This document shows positions 1 through 13,945 of a stretch of 64,000 nt of DNA, one piece after another; position 1 is the stretch's first letter; the number at the start of each line of letters is the position of its first letter. This DNA is from Apteryx mantelli. Lineage: Eukaryota > Chordata > Aves > Apterygiformes > Apterygidae. The notes under the pieces were generated by a model. The model worked only from the letters and a program-made list of their open reading frames with translations. It was not told the DNA's origin and searched no databases. The translations under genes were made by a program, and so were the position numbers. The DNA lies in contig NC_089980.1 in assembly GCF_036417845.1 (NCBI RefSeq), positions 111,067,169-111,131,168 of the forward strand, in the 5' to 3' direction.

Positions 1-986
1 TCTGGCCTTCAAGTAAAAGTAACCAACTTCCTGTGCCTGGGCAAGACAACATTTCCTCATCATACTTTACTGGTCTTTCTAAATCACCTTTTCTATTCCA
101 CCCAGCTCCGGCAGAACAGGAACCTTCTTTACTTAGTAGGACTACAAGATTAACTTCCATTCACCATGCTTCGTCATGCAGCTTTATAGCACACGTGCTT
201 ACCCAACCTAAAGATATGGGTCTGCAGGTTTTCATTTTTCTCTTTGCAAAGCCTTCCATGTTCTTTTTGTAACTGAGATAGATTAAACCCTTTTCCCCCT
301 CTAAGACCCAGAGCATTCTCACTTTTTAAATATTGGCTAAAAGAAATAAAAGATCGTGTTTAATGACTGGTTTTGCATATCCTTTTGCCTAGGATATGTC
401 ATTTTGTGGCTCATTAATGATAAATATGTATTTCAGAACACGGAAAAAAAGTAAGTTTTGGCCAGAGTTAGCTGTGACAAAGCAGTTACTCCCCGCTGCA
501 TTAGCCACCATCCATGGCTCACCACGCGACCTGAAAACTGCCACCAGTGGTGTGACCTCCTCAACAGTCCCACTTAGTACAGCTTTTGTTTACTCTATCA
601 TTTAAGAAATAGAAGTGACTGTGGAATAACTCCCAAACGTGCATCTCTCCACACAACTAAAATTCAAGGCATGAGGCAAAAGATAGAGTACAGACAGAGA
701 ACTATTTATTTTGTATGTATGTCAATCAGCTGTGGAGAGCGTATAAAACATTTTCCAGAAAATAGAAAATTGATTTCTTCCAAATGAGGAGAGATTTTAA
801 GAACATATGCCTACTCTGGAGAGGAAGAGCAAGCAATCGACTTTGCATATCAGAGTGGCCCAAAATGAGGGGACGTTAAATCCCTGGGCCCGGTACCATT
901 CAGCAGCTGAGAGGGCGCTGCCTCTCCTGGGTGGGCTGGGGTTTGCAGGTAATGGGAACTCCTTCCCTCACCTGCAGAATTCAGGC

Positions 987-1024
987 ATTAAGGGAATAAG
1001 GGAATAATTAAGGGAATAAGGGAA
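987..1024. repeat. Short tandem repeat, 20-bp unit, about two copies
   Basis: A unit of the form ATTA-AGGGAATAAGGGAATA occurs at 987-1006 and again, incomplete, at 1007-1024. Each unit itself contains two AGGGAATA blocks. It lies in intergenic sequence and has no evident function. Confidence 0.8.
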
Positions 1025-4000
1025 ACTGGCACTTCATTTTCCAGTAGCTCTAAGCTTAAGAAAATATTTTGTCTTTCCGACTTTGTTTGGTATCTTTTTA
1101 GGCTCTTTGATACTGTGTCATAGGAACTGAATGCTCAAAAAACAACTACAGGAAACTGAGGGGTTTTTCCTCTCCAACCTTTTGGCAGGAACAAAAACAT
1201 TTGCTTACTGAATTACCTGTGGAGTAACACAAAGCAATACTTCAACCAGCCATGACAAATCAGAAACACAAGGTAAAAGCCAAACAACTGGGAGCCTTCT
1301 TGAAAGATCATAAATTTCCTTGTGTGACTCCATTTCTCTAACAAGCTTCTGTCCCTGAAAGTACTGTTTTTTTAAAAAATGTTGCTTTACTTCAGGGCAA
1401 TCCAGGAATGGCAGGGAAAAAAAAAAATCACAAAGTGACCAGACTGTTGCTTTGAAAGTATACTTTTCAGTGTTAATGAAATATATTGAACATACTGAAC
1501 TGTTAGCTCTGGAAAATAAAAACTTCTATTGATAGGAAGAGCTGAAGGGAGACAGCACAAACTTCTTGCTTAGTTCTATACATGTCTCTTTAACCTTAAC
1601 ATATTAGGGAGAACATATCTAGAGGAGGGAAGATAATGAATAGTTCAGTCATTATGTCAAAAAAGATGCAAGTGTTCAGTTATCCATTCTGAACAAGAGC
1701 TCTTTGTCATAAATGATCAGGTTGCATTTGAACTGATAAACTGACAGCAACAGAATTTTTCATATCCCTCAGCCATCCAAGTCTTCCAAGTAGAAGATAT
1801 TTGTTGTTTTGGCTGTATACATTTTTAATATGCAACAAATCATGAGACTAGAATGCACAATGCAGCATTCTAAGTACAAACACATTTATGAAATAGTGCG
1901 CCTTAAATACATGTGTTTGGAGATCATGAGATACCCTATGATCTGAACTAAAGAGAGTGTTTACAAAGTATACATTATACAATTCCTTGGTCATTCAGTA
2001 ATTATAAAAAATAATTTATATTTGAGGCATTTCTTCTCACCTTCAAGATCTCTCATAAAAGAATACAATAATAAACATGAGCCTTGCTTTAGCTCTTGCA
2101 AAACTGAAGTCGTTCAAATATTTGCATGCAGTCCAAAGGAATGATAAATAGTGTTTGTCACACCTACAACCAATTTTATGAAACAAAAAATGTAACAATT
2201 TACAAAACATTAGATGCTCTGTATTCTTCCTTTCCTTAAGGGCTAGAAGTGAAGACAGAATTCGTATTTATATACCACTTTTTTGATACAACCGAAACTT
2301 CTGCTTGAGGCAGAAAATGTTTGAAGTGTTAGAAACAGCACTCTGGGTCCATGAAGTGGCCTAGATTATACTTCACATAAGTTATTATATAAATCTCAGC
2401 TTTCATTATGAAGTATGACAAAGTTTAAAAAGCCTTAGATGTGTTATGAAAAACAATATTATGAAAAATTCTTCCTATTATCTGTTTGATTTACTGCCTC
2501 CTTCTACATATACTTTCTAGTTATGTGTTTGTTTTCTTTATTGTTAAAAATTAGAACAGTATGAGATTAAATCAGAAAAAATGTGCTGCTGTAAACTCTT
2601 AGTTACAGAATTACTTGCTTCTGCTGTATTGCCTAGATAATTCACTGATCTGTGTACCCTAATAAATATTCCAGCAGGTCGGTCTCAAATACAGATCCTC
2701 ATCATGCAAACATGTTTAAGACACCTCAGTTTCTGGAGCCAACAAAACAGGGTCATTTTCTCAGCATCGCGTCCAGCCACCTTTGTTTACCCTCAGCCTA
2801 AATCACCAGGTAGGCAGCTGTAGCTGCCCTAACTGGCAGCAGCCTTCCTGCACGTTCAATGAGAGGCTTGGACTCGCGCCTCTGGATGTGTAGCAAGACT
2901 CATCAGCCACTCTGCAGCAGAGACTGAAAGTCCCCGGAGCACTGGGACTGAAAACAGGACTTCAAGTTTGGGGCAGAGTTGAACTATGTATGAAAAAAAA
3001 CACAGAAAGAAGGAATATCAGAGATATGGAATAACATCCATGTGCAGAAATACTAAATAAAATAGGATTCTTCAGTTTAGAAAAGTAATAACTGATGAAG
3101 GATACAGTTGGGTCCTGTGAAACTGTGAAGGTGAAAAGAACAGTTAGTTGCTGTTTCTCATCATACAACATATTGATATAATCAGGCACAAAGTTTAAAA
3201 ATAAAGAAATTATTTTTTCACATAATGCACAATCATAGCATGGGAATTATTGTTACAGACGACTGAAGGTTAGAAGTGTAAGTGACTTCAGTTTTAAAAA
3301 TTCATGGAAGACTGGTCCAGAGATGGCTATTAAACAGCATGGTCTAGCTCAGGAATCACATAACCTGCTGAGCACCAGAAGACAGGCAGGGATGTCGAGA
3401 GAAGGATGGTTGTCCCCCTTGCCTGTTTCCTTTCCCTGACTATGCTGTCCATTACAACTGCCGGGGATGAGATACGGCTCTAGGATGGGGCAAAATTTAG
3501 CTTCATTGGGAAGAAAGCAGTGATCTCTTCAAAATGACCACGGAGCTGTTTATATTCAAAAAAGCAGTAATAATAATGAAAATTAAAGATTCTGCCTATT
3601 AGAATAAACAATATACGGAATATGGACTGTTTCCTATAGGAATATATCAACCTTGTTACTGCCATTCTGAACTATAAGAATTAGAGCTAGTATTGAGAGA
3701 CTGCATGCTCCTCCTATATTTCTCATCTGAAATACAGAGCCTCTTTCTGACAGAAAGTCTTTCAAAATAGAAGGAATCATGACTAGTTTCTGAGCATAAT
3801 ATTTACTTATTTTCATTGGGATTGAAACAGCAAAAGGGATACAGGCTCTAGATGCCCTTGCCATCACTCATAAATATAATCCTAATGCACCAATAACCAA
3901 TATATTAAAATAATCATTATAAATAATTATGAACGGACACATGAGAGCTTGAAATGACAAATTAGAAGTGTCATCTCACTATGTGCATTAGCCCAAGGTC

Positions 4001-6887
4001 ACTCAAAGCCAATGTATTTTTCCTCATATCAAGTTAAAAGTGTCAGCTACTGCAGATTTTGACCCAAGCAAGGCACAGCTGAAATCTCTGCAAGAAGCCT
4101 GACACTAAAGTGTTTATTATGGTGCAATCCAGAGACCGTTTGCATGTGTGATTAATGTTGTACACAGGAGCAGGGCTGCTGTGTGTCAAAATGCTCACAT
4201 GACAGAAGTGTGTTCTTAGAAAACAAAATATAAAGGCTAATGAAAATGCCTTTTATAAGCTCACAAAAAGTTACAGAACTAAATCAAGAGGAGAAGGCTT
4301 AGACAATAATAAAACAAACCTTCCCCATAAGGTCCATGCAAGTGGCTAGGAAGGGTTTTTCGGTTCCAAGCACAGCAACATCGTGAAGGGACGTCCTGTC
4401 AGATACCAAAGCACTCTTTCCATGTAAGTGCATATGAGACAGAAGCGCAGTACTCCACTTTGTATGCTTGGAAATGACACTTGGGAAAAAAAAAAAATCT
4501 TTCTTCACCTCCTCCTTGTTGCTCCATCAACAATCAGTATGTACTGCTGGCTGAGCCTTCTTCTCTGTTAATCATCTTAAACTTCTTTCTTCAGACAGGT
4601 ATTGCTGAATTTACATTATTTTCTCACATGCCAAAATTTTCATGCAGCTTCATAGAGCAGTGACTGCTGAATTGCTGCCACTTGTAGCTTTCTGCACTCA
4701 ACATAGTGTATGACTGGATCAGCAACAGAGACAACAGTTATTCTCCTCCAGCCATTGCTTAGACACTGCTAGTTGAAATCGAGTCTATGAAACAATACTG
4801 TGCATGACAGACCCCAGATGTTGGGTTTATTTTTATATACATGTGTCAGTGAGACCTTCAAATTAGTGTTCTTAAAGTTGTTATCACCAGCTGGAAAGGT
4901 ACACACAGTCTGCAACACATACAGCCTGTACACCTGCCTAAGATTTGGAAATGTCCAACCAGCTTCAAGGAACAACTAAGCTCCTGTGCCTTTGCTTCTT
5001 TGGTTATCACTGCAATTTCACATCAATAACAGAAAATAAAGAGCCAGAAAGTGAAGGCCTCTATTCAATCAAGAGCTTCTGCATTGGCAAAGATCCTGAA
5101 AAGTTTGTGAGCAACAGAACTCAGACTGCAAGGGAGGTACAGAGTTCAGCTCAGGGTTATTTAGCATTTAATTTGATTTCCTATGTTTTCCTGCTTTGTA
5201 TTGATTGATTTCAAATCCCTCCTCAATATCCATTTCTGCCACAATAGCTATGGTAATTGCCAGCTCATATTGGATAGGCAAGTGGACAGCTGAGACTATG
5301 GATATAATTAATGAGTCTATTTTATACAGCCCACCTTAAACCTTCAATTTATACAACAAGCCATCTATGTAACAACATCTTCCGATCACAGTCCTTTTCA
5401 TTTTTCCTCTTCTGCTCCTATTTGTTATATTCGCTCATCACTGCATCTCAATTTAAACTGTAAGCATTTGCAGTCAGAAATTCTGCCTGACTATATTCTT
5501 GTGCAATGAGACCTTGTCACAATAACATACATAATAATATTACATCCTTCCAACCATTTCCTTATCATTTCCAAGTATATTTCTTCCTCAAATTTGTTTT
5601 AAGCAGAGGAAAGGAAGCTGCTGTCTGATTTTCATTCAAACATGAATAAGATGCCAAGTGCTCAGACTCTGAAATGATCACTTCATACTACTTTGCTTAT
5701 AGGGAGAGGCGTTTTTTTTAATTTTTTAAGCTAGACAACCAGACTTGATGCCACAATTCTGTGGGTCCATGGAAATGATAATCTCTTTGGGAAAAATTTT
5801 GGAGATACCTGTCTTCTAATATCTATGAGTTATAAACAAAGTCCCTAAGAAGTTAGTCACAGGATTCCTGTTTTTCTAGGATCCTGATGGTTCTCGTTGT
5901 TGCGTGCAGCTGACATTTAATGATTCTCTTGAGTTACTGCTCAACAACCAGTTCATCCACAGAGAAAATTAATACAGTTATGCTTTTACCCCTCCCTTCC
6001 CTATTCCAAAGTCATCCTATTACTCCAAAGACCAGCCAGGACTCCTTTCAGTACTAACAACTCTGCATTATAAGCAACAGCAAGAACGACTACCAAACAC
6101 AAACTTCCTATTCCTTTCTTCACCCTTAGGAAGTTAAGATTTTGACAGACACTTTCAAGTGACCCACAGAGACTAGGTCAGAAGTACACATTTATTGTTT
6201 TATAATCTTCCACCTGGCAGAACAGACAGATGCAAAGTAACCTATGGCTGAAATGATTTTTCCTCCACAGGCACAATTCTGTCGTATAGCTAATTTTGGC
6301 CGTCGATTCTGCTCAGTGAAGCACTGCAAATTATACATGCACAAGCACAGAGCCATTTCCAGAGAGTAAATTCAGGTTAAGTATCATTCAAGCATTTGCA
6401 TGCAAGACTACCACCACAGTGAACCATGAAGATATTAACACCATGATACACTGAAAAAGATGCACTGAATGCATTTATTTATTTACAGCATAAAAAGCCA
6501 ACTTTTCATTCCCCAGACAACCATTTGAAAAGCTGAAAATTAAAACTACGCATTCTAGACCCTTCGCAAGTACCTAGGAATAGCATGTGGTGGTGATGTT
6601 TGTTTTTAACTAAAATATTTAGACATCTGGAACTGAAAGGAATGCCAACACCCTTTAACTTCCTAGTAGAGAGAGAAAATAGGATACTTATAGTATATTC
6701 ATATCACTTAGTTATAGTTCACACAAAAACATAATTAAATCACAATCAACTGGATCTCAGTTATGGCCTTCTGCAGCTATACATTGAGCATACAACTGGA
6801 TATAAGATCTGAATTTTCTAAACATTAGTCAGGGTACACTGTACAGTCTACCTGCCTGACAGACCTCAAATTCATAGTACTGAACTG

Positions 6888-6906
6888 AAAAAAAAAAAAA
6901 AAAAAA
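6888..6906. repeat. Poly(A) tract of 19 bases
   Basis: An uninterrupted A run. It could be the tail of an old retroposed insertion, but I recognise no element beside it, so simple slippage is as likely. Confidence 0.75.
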
Positions 6907-9667
6907 TCAAGAACACACATTTTAATCTACTACTACGAATCATAGCTTCTTTTAAGATACCTCTGACACCAATTGCAGTATAAATCTTGCTCAGTAAAGT
7001 AGAAAGTCTATTTACTTCTTTATAATGTCAGTTTAACAATGTTTGTTAAAATAAAACTGGTCTTTACTAAAACTTCAGATATACTCATTTAGACATTTCT
7101 TCCAAGTTAATGGACAGCATCAGGACACAGTAATTTAATATTCTATACAGTTTTGATCATTAAGAAGGTAACAACCAAATAAGTAACATTGTGCTGGAAG
7201 ATGGAGTTTTTTTAAGCTATTGATCTTGCAGGCTATACAAACACCCTCCAGGTAATTTTTATTATAGCAAGTGATTCTTGGACCCATTATCAGTAAGGAA
7301 GAACAGTGACTCTGCAAGGTTAAGGTCTACTAATATAAGGGGGTGACTTCTTGGGAACAAACTTCATTAGAGGCACTTAGCTCAAACTGACTTTAAGAAA
7401 CTGTCATTAAGTAATACAGCATTGATCCAAACAGGGCTTAAACATGATTAAAAGCTTTTTATTTTAATTTTTAGCATTACCTAGAAATATTGGATCATTA
7501 CAGCTGAAGAGTGGAAGTAAAATTTCTGAAATAACACTAAATCATAACAAGGAGAAGAAAAGTATTTCTGGAGTTTGCTGCATGTTAAAGGATAAGATCA
7601 GCCATTGGCCTTTTGAAGAACAGGATCTGAACTGAGAGTTTTGGCTGCTGGATTTGCTGCAGAGGCTTGAGCAGCATTCCTTGAGAAATGGATTTAGTAT
7701 GTTTTAAATTCTGCGCAACAGACAATATAATAAATACTGAACGGAGCAGGCAAATAAGCCAATTGTACGGCAAGAACACTGCTTGCAACAATATCACAGA
7801 CCTGTTATCACTACAGCTACTATTTTTTCAGTCATGAAAACCATTTATCTTAAGGATTTTTAACAGAACTAATTACAGCTGCTAAAACATTTGATATACA
7901 GAGATGCGATTTTTCCCCTCCCAGACCTCTGTTTAAGCCCCCTAAGTAAGTATTGCAGGGGTGAATTGCTTTAAAATAGTTTTCAGCAATCTGCAAGAAA
8001 CAAATAGCTCTTTTCTCCTCAACAGTCTAACTTGAAATGTGCTAAGAGCCTAAAAAGGACTCTCCCACCATGTGGTTAAGAAACAAGAGTCAATATCCCA
8101 TCAAGTCTGCGTGATAGTCAAATTGGACATGCTAACCAGATGGCTGTGCTTCATATTAGATTTGGCTTTCAGTTTGGAGGTAGTTAAGTAGCTGAATATC
8201 CCAGTTAATTATATTTCTGATGAGGATAGCCAGGTTGGTTTCTTTTCCCCCCCCAGAAGTAATGTTCCAATTACATATGCTCTAAAACAATTTGGAGATC
8301 AAAAGAAAAACATTGCATCTAGAACTGATCTAAGTATAATATTGTCACAAGGACTTCTGGCTCCAACGGGAGAACTTCTACAGAAAGTTAGTCAACTGTG
8401 TTCAGAAGAAATTTTACTTAAATCTTTTATTGATATGAATTGATCACTTCATTTGGGGAGAATTTTAGAAGGGCAACAAGAGGGGTTAACTTCATATGCC
8501 CTAAAAACAATCTTGGAGGTTGTTCAAAATTTTTATTGTGCAAGGATTTTTTTTCTAACTGGTTCTTGAAGAGAAAGTTGAATTAAATGGCATTCTTCAC
8601 TCCAAGCTCACAAACTTCTAAGATTTCAAGGGCTAGGGCCTTAAATATCTCATAAAAGTCAGTTTAAGCCAAAATATGAATGCAATAAATAGAGAGTCCA
8701 TAAAAATCAGTGATTTGTTTAATTTAAACACATTTTTCCACTGCATAATACATTTGAAATGTTTACAATACAAAAATTATAATTGCTTTTAAAATAGTGT
8801 TAAAAAGGTGAGGAATATTTTTTCAGGGATCATTTCTCAACATACGGAGTTGAAATAGGCAGGAAGTGGAGCACTGCAATCCTGTTTCATGGATGCTTGC
8901 ACTTATCAAATTACCGTATCTGCATTACCAACATATTCAATTATTATTACACATCTTACAACTAACAAGATCTGAAATACACACTTTAATAATACAATTC
9001 ACTTTCCATATTCGTATGTTGATTCATATTTGTACTTGTCATTTGTCATATGCTATCATAGTGAGGAAATTCTGAGAAGCAAGGATTATAGGTGATTATT
9101 TAAATCCAAATGAGAAGTTCCCTGAACTGTTAAAAATATTTTCACTAAAAATAGATCTTGAAAAGTGAATTTTCAGTCACCACTTGGGACTAACAGCATT
9201 ATAAATAAAGAGAAAAATTTAATCAGTTGTAGGTAAAATACATTCAACAGTGCCTCTTGATTTAACAAAGAGATGGTCTAAGAAAACCCTAACCTCCTTT
9301 CCAACTCATAGTGACATGGATTCTCTCTTTTACATTCAAAAATCACATAGCAATAGCAATTATAGCTATTCTTTACCCACAGAACATGTTTTAATACCTG
9401 GAGATGAGAGCTGAATCATTCAGCAGGTTTTACGGTATTTTTCTCCAGCCAGCCATTTCTCCAAACACTGTAGCTAGATGAACCACTGAAGCTCCAAAGA
9501 CCTTAACTTTGTGCGGTTGAATCACATTTCTAACTCCTAGGTCTTTCTGTTTAGTTTGCCTCTACATTCTGCCCAAAAGCTCTAGACCAGTTGTCTCTGA
9601 ACTAAGGACACTCTGCAGTTTGGAGGATTCAATTCTTATTAAACATAAAAATAAGTCTTAGCAAAAC

Positions 9668-9790
9668 AGACTTTTAAGGCCAAAAGGTCCAATTGGATCA
9701 CTTGTTCTGAAAAGGACACCACAGACCATTACATTTCACACGTCAATTTGATTAGTTTAGGTTGAGTAAAAACATTTGTTCTGAACTCAT
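9668..9790 (-). mobile_element. Ancient CR1-like LINE 3' remnant
   Basis: The segment beginning around AAGGCCAAAAGGTCCAATT and running to about 9790 resembles the reverse complement of the 3' end of an old amniote CR1 subfamily, which reads roughly 'aaggccagaagggaccat..gatcatctagtctgac'. It is strongly diverged, with no frame left. The element is oriented 5'-to-3' on the minus strand. The high-coordinate boundary is uncertain and the remnant may extend towards 9960. Confidence 0.45.
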
Positions 9791-12194
9791 CTAACTTGAT
9801 TTTTACTGAAGTTAGCTTTTTAAGCTCTGTGACTATGCATGGCAGAGACCTTCCTTCTTTTTGGATAACACCTCCCATGATACATTTCTGATCCTGAACA
9901 AACTGCAATGTTCTTCTAAAAAATAAACAAACATCAGGGTTATGGCATAAGAAGCACTGCCATACTAATGTCCTTTTTATTGTCCTATTTCATGAACTGT
10001 CTTGATTAAGGTTGGTAATTATATGACAAAATCTATTCAGCCTTTCTCAGTTCTTTCATTCCAGCTAGAAACATAACATCTTGCTCTGTTTTTATTGTGA
10101 TTATCATTTTTGTCTTAAGAGATATTGGGAGTCCATACATTTTTCTGCTCTTTGCAACCTAATAACCAAGTCCTGCTCTCCCTTAACATTTATTTATGTC
10201 AAGATCACCTTCATATCCCTCAGCTATTGATTTACTTTCCATCTGTCCTACAGTGAATTCTAAAGTCTTCCAGTGCTTCCCTATTGCCACCTCTGTTAAT
10301 GAGTTAGCATTTAAGTACCTATTCCCATATAAATATTTCCCAAGTACAATTCACTCTGACGTTACTTCAAACTTTTTATAGCTGTTTTCCAATTGCTATT
10401 TACCTATATACTTCAGTTCAGTGTGGTGGGAATGGAACATCAAGCAACTATTGCTCATAAACTTTGTCTGAATCAAATGCCTATATCCTTCAGCTTTTAA
10501 GGAATTTCAGCAATTTTAAACAAATTAGTGTACTAAGGAGTGAAAGAGCTTTTTTTTGTGTGTGAACTGGATACCAAAGGCAGAATATTTTATATTGAGA
10601 TGAAGTACTTTTGGTAGTGGTATTAAGAGTATAGATTGAAGTGGAGGGATAGATTCATATTTTCAGAATGATCTATTAAAATCAGGGGTCCACTGACAAA
10701 CAGGAAGCTTCAGATTGCGAAGGAACAGGGAATGATGGTAACAGCGTGCTGGAGTAACAAACACAGATGAAGTAAAACCTGAAAGGCAGTGACCGGCAAG
10801 CACAGTGGCAAGCACAGGTTATTGAGCTAACATAAATTAGAGTAGTGATATCTCACAATAGGTCTAAAAACTGTCAACCTTAACATCTATTATGTGAAAG
10901 ATAAGAAAAAATACACAGGAGAGCAAAATAAAGAGACCACACACAGCAGAGTTTAGTTAAATGATGTCAGTTATTGAGCAGAGCTACAGGGTAGTAAAAT
11001 GGGCAGGGGGCAGGAAATACATATAATGACCTAAAAGGGCTCCATGCTTTTTTCCCATGGATTTTTTTAAAGAGACTTGAAAAGTATAGATTTTAGAATA
11101 TGCTATATATGCTAAAAATTGAATTCACAAGTATCATGGTACAAAAACTACCAAAAGCGTTACTGAGATGAGAGACCTTGACTGCATCTGTCCAGCTGTA
11201 ATTCGTTAGATGATTCCAATATGCAGAGGCAAAATAGGGAAAGCCCAGATCATCATCAAGGGGGAGGCTTGTCCAACAGCTCCAGACTACCCTTGCCCTG
11301 CTCTAATGGCACAGGTGTGTGCAGTAAAGGAGCAAAGCAGCACAGGTGAACTCTTAACAGTTTTGCCTTCTTGCAACACAGCTGGGCATTTCCTAAGCAT
11401 GGAAAATGTTACATAGACCTATTACTACTGACAGATGAAGAAAATCAGGCAACGATGAATAGGTTTGAACATTTGTACATCTAAAAAAGGATACATGAAA
11501 TAATACAAAAGGGTTGCTAATCTTTACAAAAAACTTCAAGAGGTATGCATATAACACTGTTAAAGGTGTGTGGCCACCATACTTCACTCAAAGCCTATAG
11601 TACTTAGAGATGAAGCATACAGACACAAAACTGCAAGCCTCGATTAATTAGAGAAAAGGACTTGGACACCTCCTCTCTGTCTTAGTCCTTTTAAAATATA
11701 AATTGACATTCAGAACTCTGGAGGAAGCAGGGAGGCAAATGGCATTTGTATGGCAACTGCCTCATCTCCTTTGAGTCCCAATGCGCATCTCCATTACACT
11801 ACGCACAGCACTCAAGTAAATGTCGCTGTTGGGTGACTGAGCCTCACCGCCTACTTGAAGCACGCAAGAGACTTTGCACTGCCAAAGCTCGCCTAATGGA
11901 GTCGTATCCCGAGAAAGCATACAACAAGGAACACAAAGCAGCATTATATGTCTGTTAACGGAATGCTGTTCAGAAAAGCTGAAATAAGGTGATATCAAAA
12001 GAGTTGTAAACCTTACAGAAAAAGTTTTGTTAAATGAAGTGCAGTAAAGGTTTATGCATCACACAGTCCAGTTGGAGTCACTGAAATGAAACCAACTGGC
12101 CTTTCAGTCTCTCTGCAAAAGAGAAAAAGCTTTGCAGGAGCTCTCAAGCAACACCTTCTCTCATCACATAAGGATAGGACCCCATGACCCTCTA

Positions 12195-12249
12195 AGGAAT
12201 AAAGTCTATCCTCACCTGAGGATACATCTGAGGAATAAAGTCTATCCTC
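12195..12249. repeat. Short tandem duplication, 36-bp period
   Basis: The 19-base sequence AGGAATAAAGTCTATCCTC occurs at 12195-12213 and identically at 12231-12249. The intervening 17 bases are not part of the match. It is a simple local duplication in intergenic DNA. Confidence 0.8.
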
Positions 12250-13730
12250 CCCGAGACAAGGGAAAAGTTTTATATAGGTGCATCATCTAGTTTAAATGAA
12301 AGTCTGCAATGACTGGGATGAGATTTCAGGACAACTATTTTTGAAAAATGCTTTGAGTAGCTTTGCCATCAGTGTTTGTATTTTCAAAATTCTCCAGTCT
12401 TGCTTCACTGCCACCATAAATGCCATTTTTTATTAAGCACTAAGGATGCTCTTGATTCTCAAAAGTTCAAATAGATGACCTCTAAAACCCTGAGGAAATG
12501 AGAAAGCTACAGCAACATTTGTCTATGCTTAATATACATAAACGACCTTGACTGCCCTACATGTCTAAGTAGAAACGTAAGTGTGAGGTTTGAAGTGCTT
12601 CTTCCTTGGTTAGAGGATAAAAATTTCCAGGGAACTAACCCTGGCTCTGGAATCCTTTACTGTATTCCACATAATACCAAAGTCATCAGAAAGTCTTTAA
12701 AATAGTAAAATCTACAGCATTTTAAACTTCCGTAAACCTTTTTGAAACTGCACGAAAAGCATGTGGCTATAATGGCACCACAGAATAAGCCTCTAACTAT
12801 ATTCCTGCTAAAACTCTAGAAGACAAATAATTCTTCAGTGTCTGACTGCTCAAAAGGAAGATTCTGATTCTGCCTTTTTATACACTGTCAAATACAAAAT
12901 ATTCTGCTTTCAATGAAAAATTTAAACGGTCAAAGTTCGTGAAATAAGAAAATAAATCACCATCTGCTGTATTCAAACAGCAACAAGAGCATTAATTTTA
13001 ATTCGTTGCTAGTTACTCGTAACTGTGTGCACTAGTTTGTATGTTTTTCTACTATATATTTTATTATTGTCCACCTGACAGGTAATAAAAGGGAACAAAG
13101 TGTAGTTCAAAGCAATTTGTAGTACCATTAATCAAGAGGCAAACTCACAAAAATGATCTAAACCAGTGAAGGAGAAAGATACAGGTTTTGTCAAATACTG
13201 TTTGTTACATTTAACACTTTTCATTCAACAGAAAGATTTGATACTCCTTCCCTGTAATAGAGTAGAGCCCTGTTTTTAAATTCTATGCTTGACTTCCTAA
13301 AAATAACTTTATTCTGCTAATGTAACAATCCAACGTAGCATAGGTGAACAAGCCAATCATTCCTAACATAAAAGATTTCAAAGTAAATGTAAAGTCCAAT
13401 GATGAAATGCTAATAATTTCATTCATACAGAAGCTGACAAAGTCTACATTAGTAAGATTATGGCATAACAGAAATGTTTCTACTCCATCATAAATTACAA
13501 ATTCTTGGCCGGGAAACACAGCACCTGCATTCAGTGCCCCAACCAATTCATTCTTCCCCTGCTGTTCTAGTTAGGAACATAAACCTCATTGAAGGTCTGA
13601 AAGAGTTAGACTTCTACAAAGAAGATACATGGTGATAACACTCAGGCACCTCCAGTTTAGGTATTCAGTAACTCAAAATTAGATGACAGCTACCACTTGC
13701 AAGAACACTTTGAAACCCTAAAGTCAAGTT

Positions 13731-13945
13731 CCTTAAGCATCTAATGCAATCAGCGGAGCCAAACAGATCCATAGAATCATCCCTGGAGTCCACCCAAGAG
13801 GGGTTTGGCCGAGAGTTTAACCAACAGGAGAAACCCGACCCAGAGGTATTGGTAACTCCTTGCTTCTTGGATCTGGAACAACCACCCTTCAAGATCCACG
13901 GTGTAGAACACTTCTCTTCAGGTTGGATTTCTGTAATTCCTCTGA
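13731..13945. other. GC-richer patch, probably an old interspersed repeat
   Basis: About 215 bases stand out from the AT-rich surroundings by higher GC content and by ORFs open on both strands: 148 codons on the minus strand (13665-14111) and 69 on the plus strand (13744-13953). Neither translation resembles a protein I know. Some features downstream, such as a minus-strand AATAAA near 14158, would fit an old retroviral LTR in minus orientation. I cannot find LTR ends, a primer binding site or retroviral genes, so this is only a guess. Confidence 0.25.
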
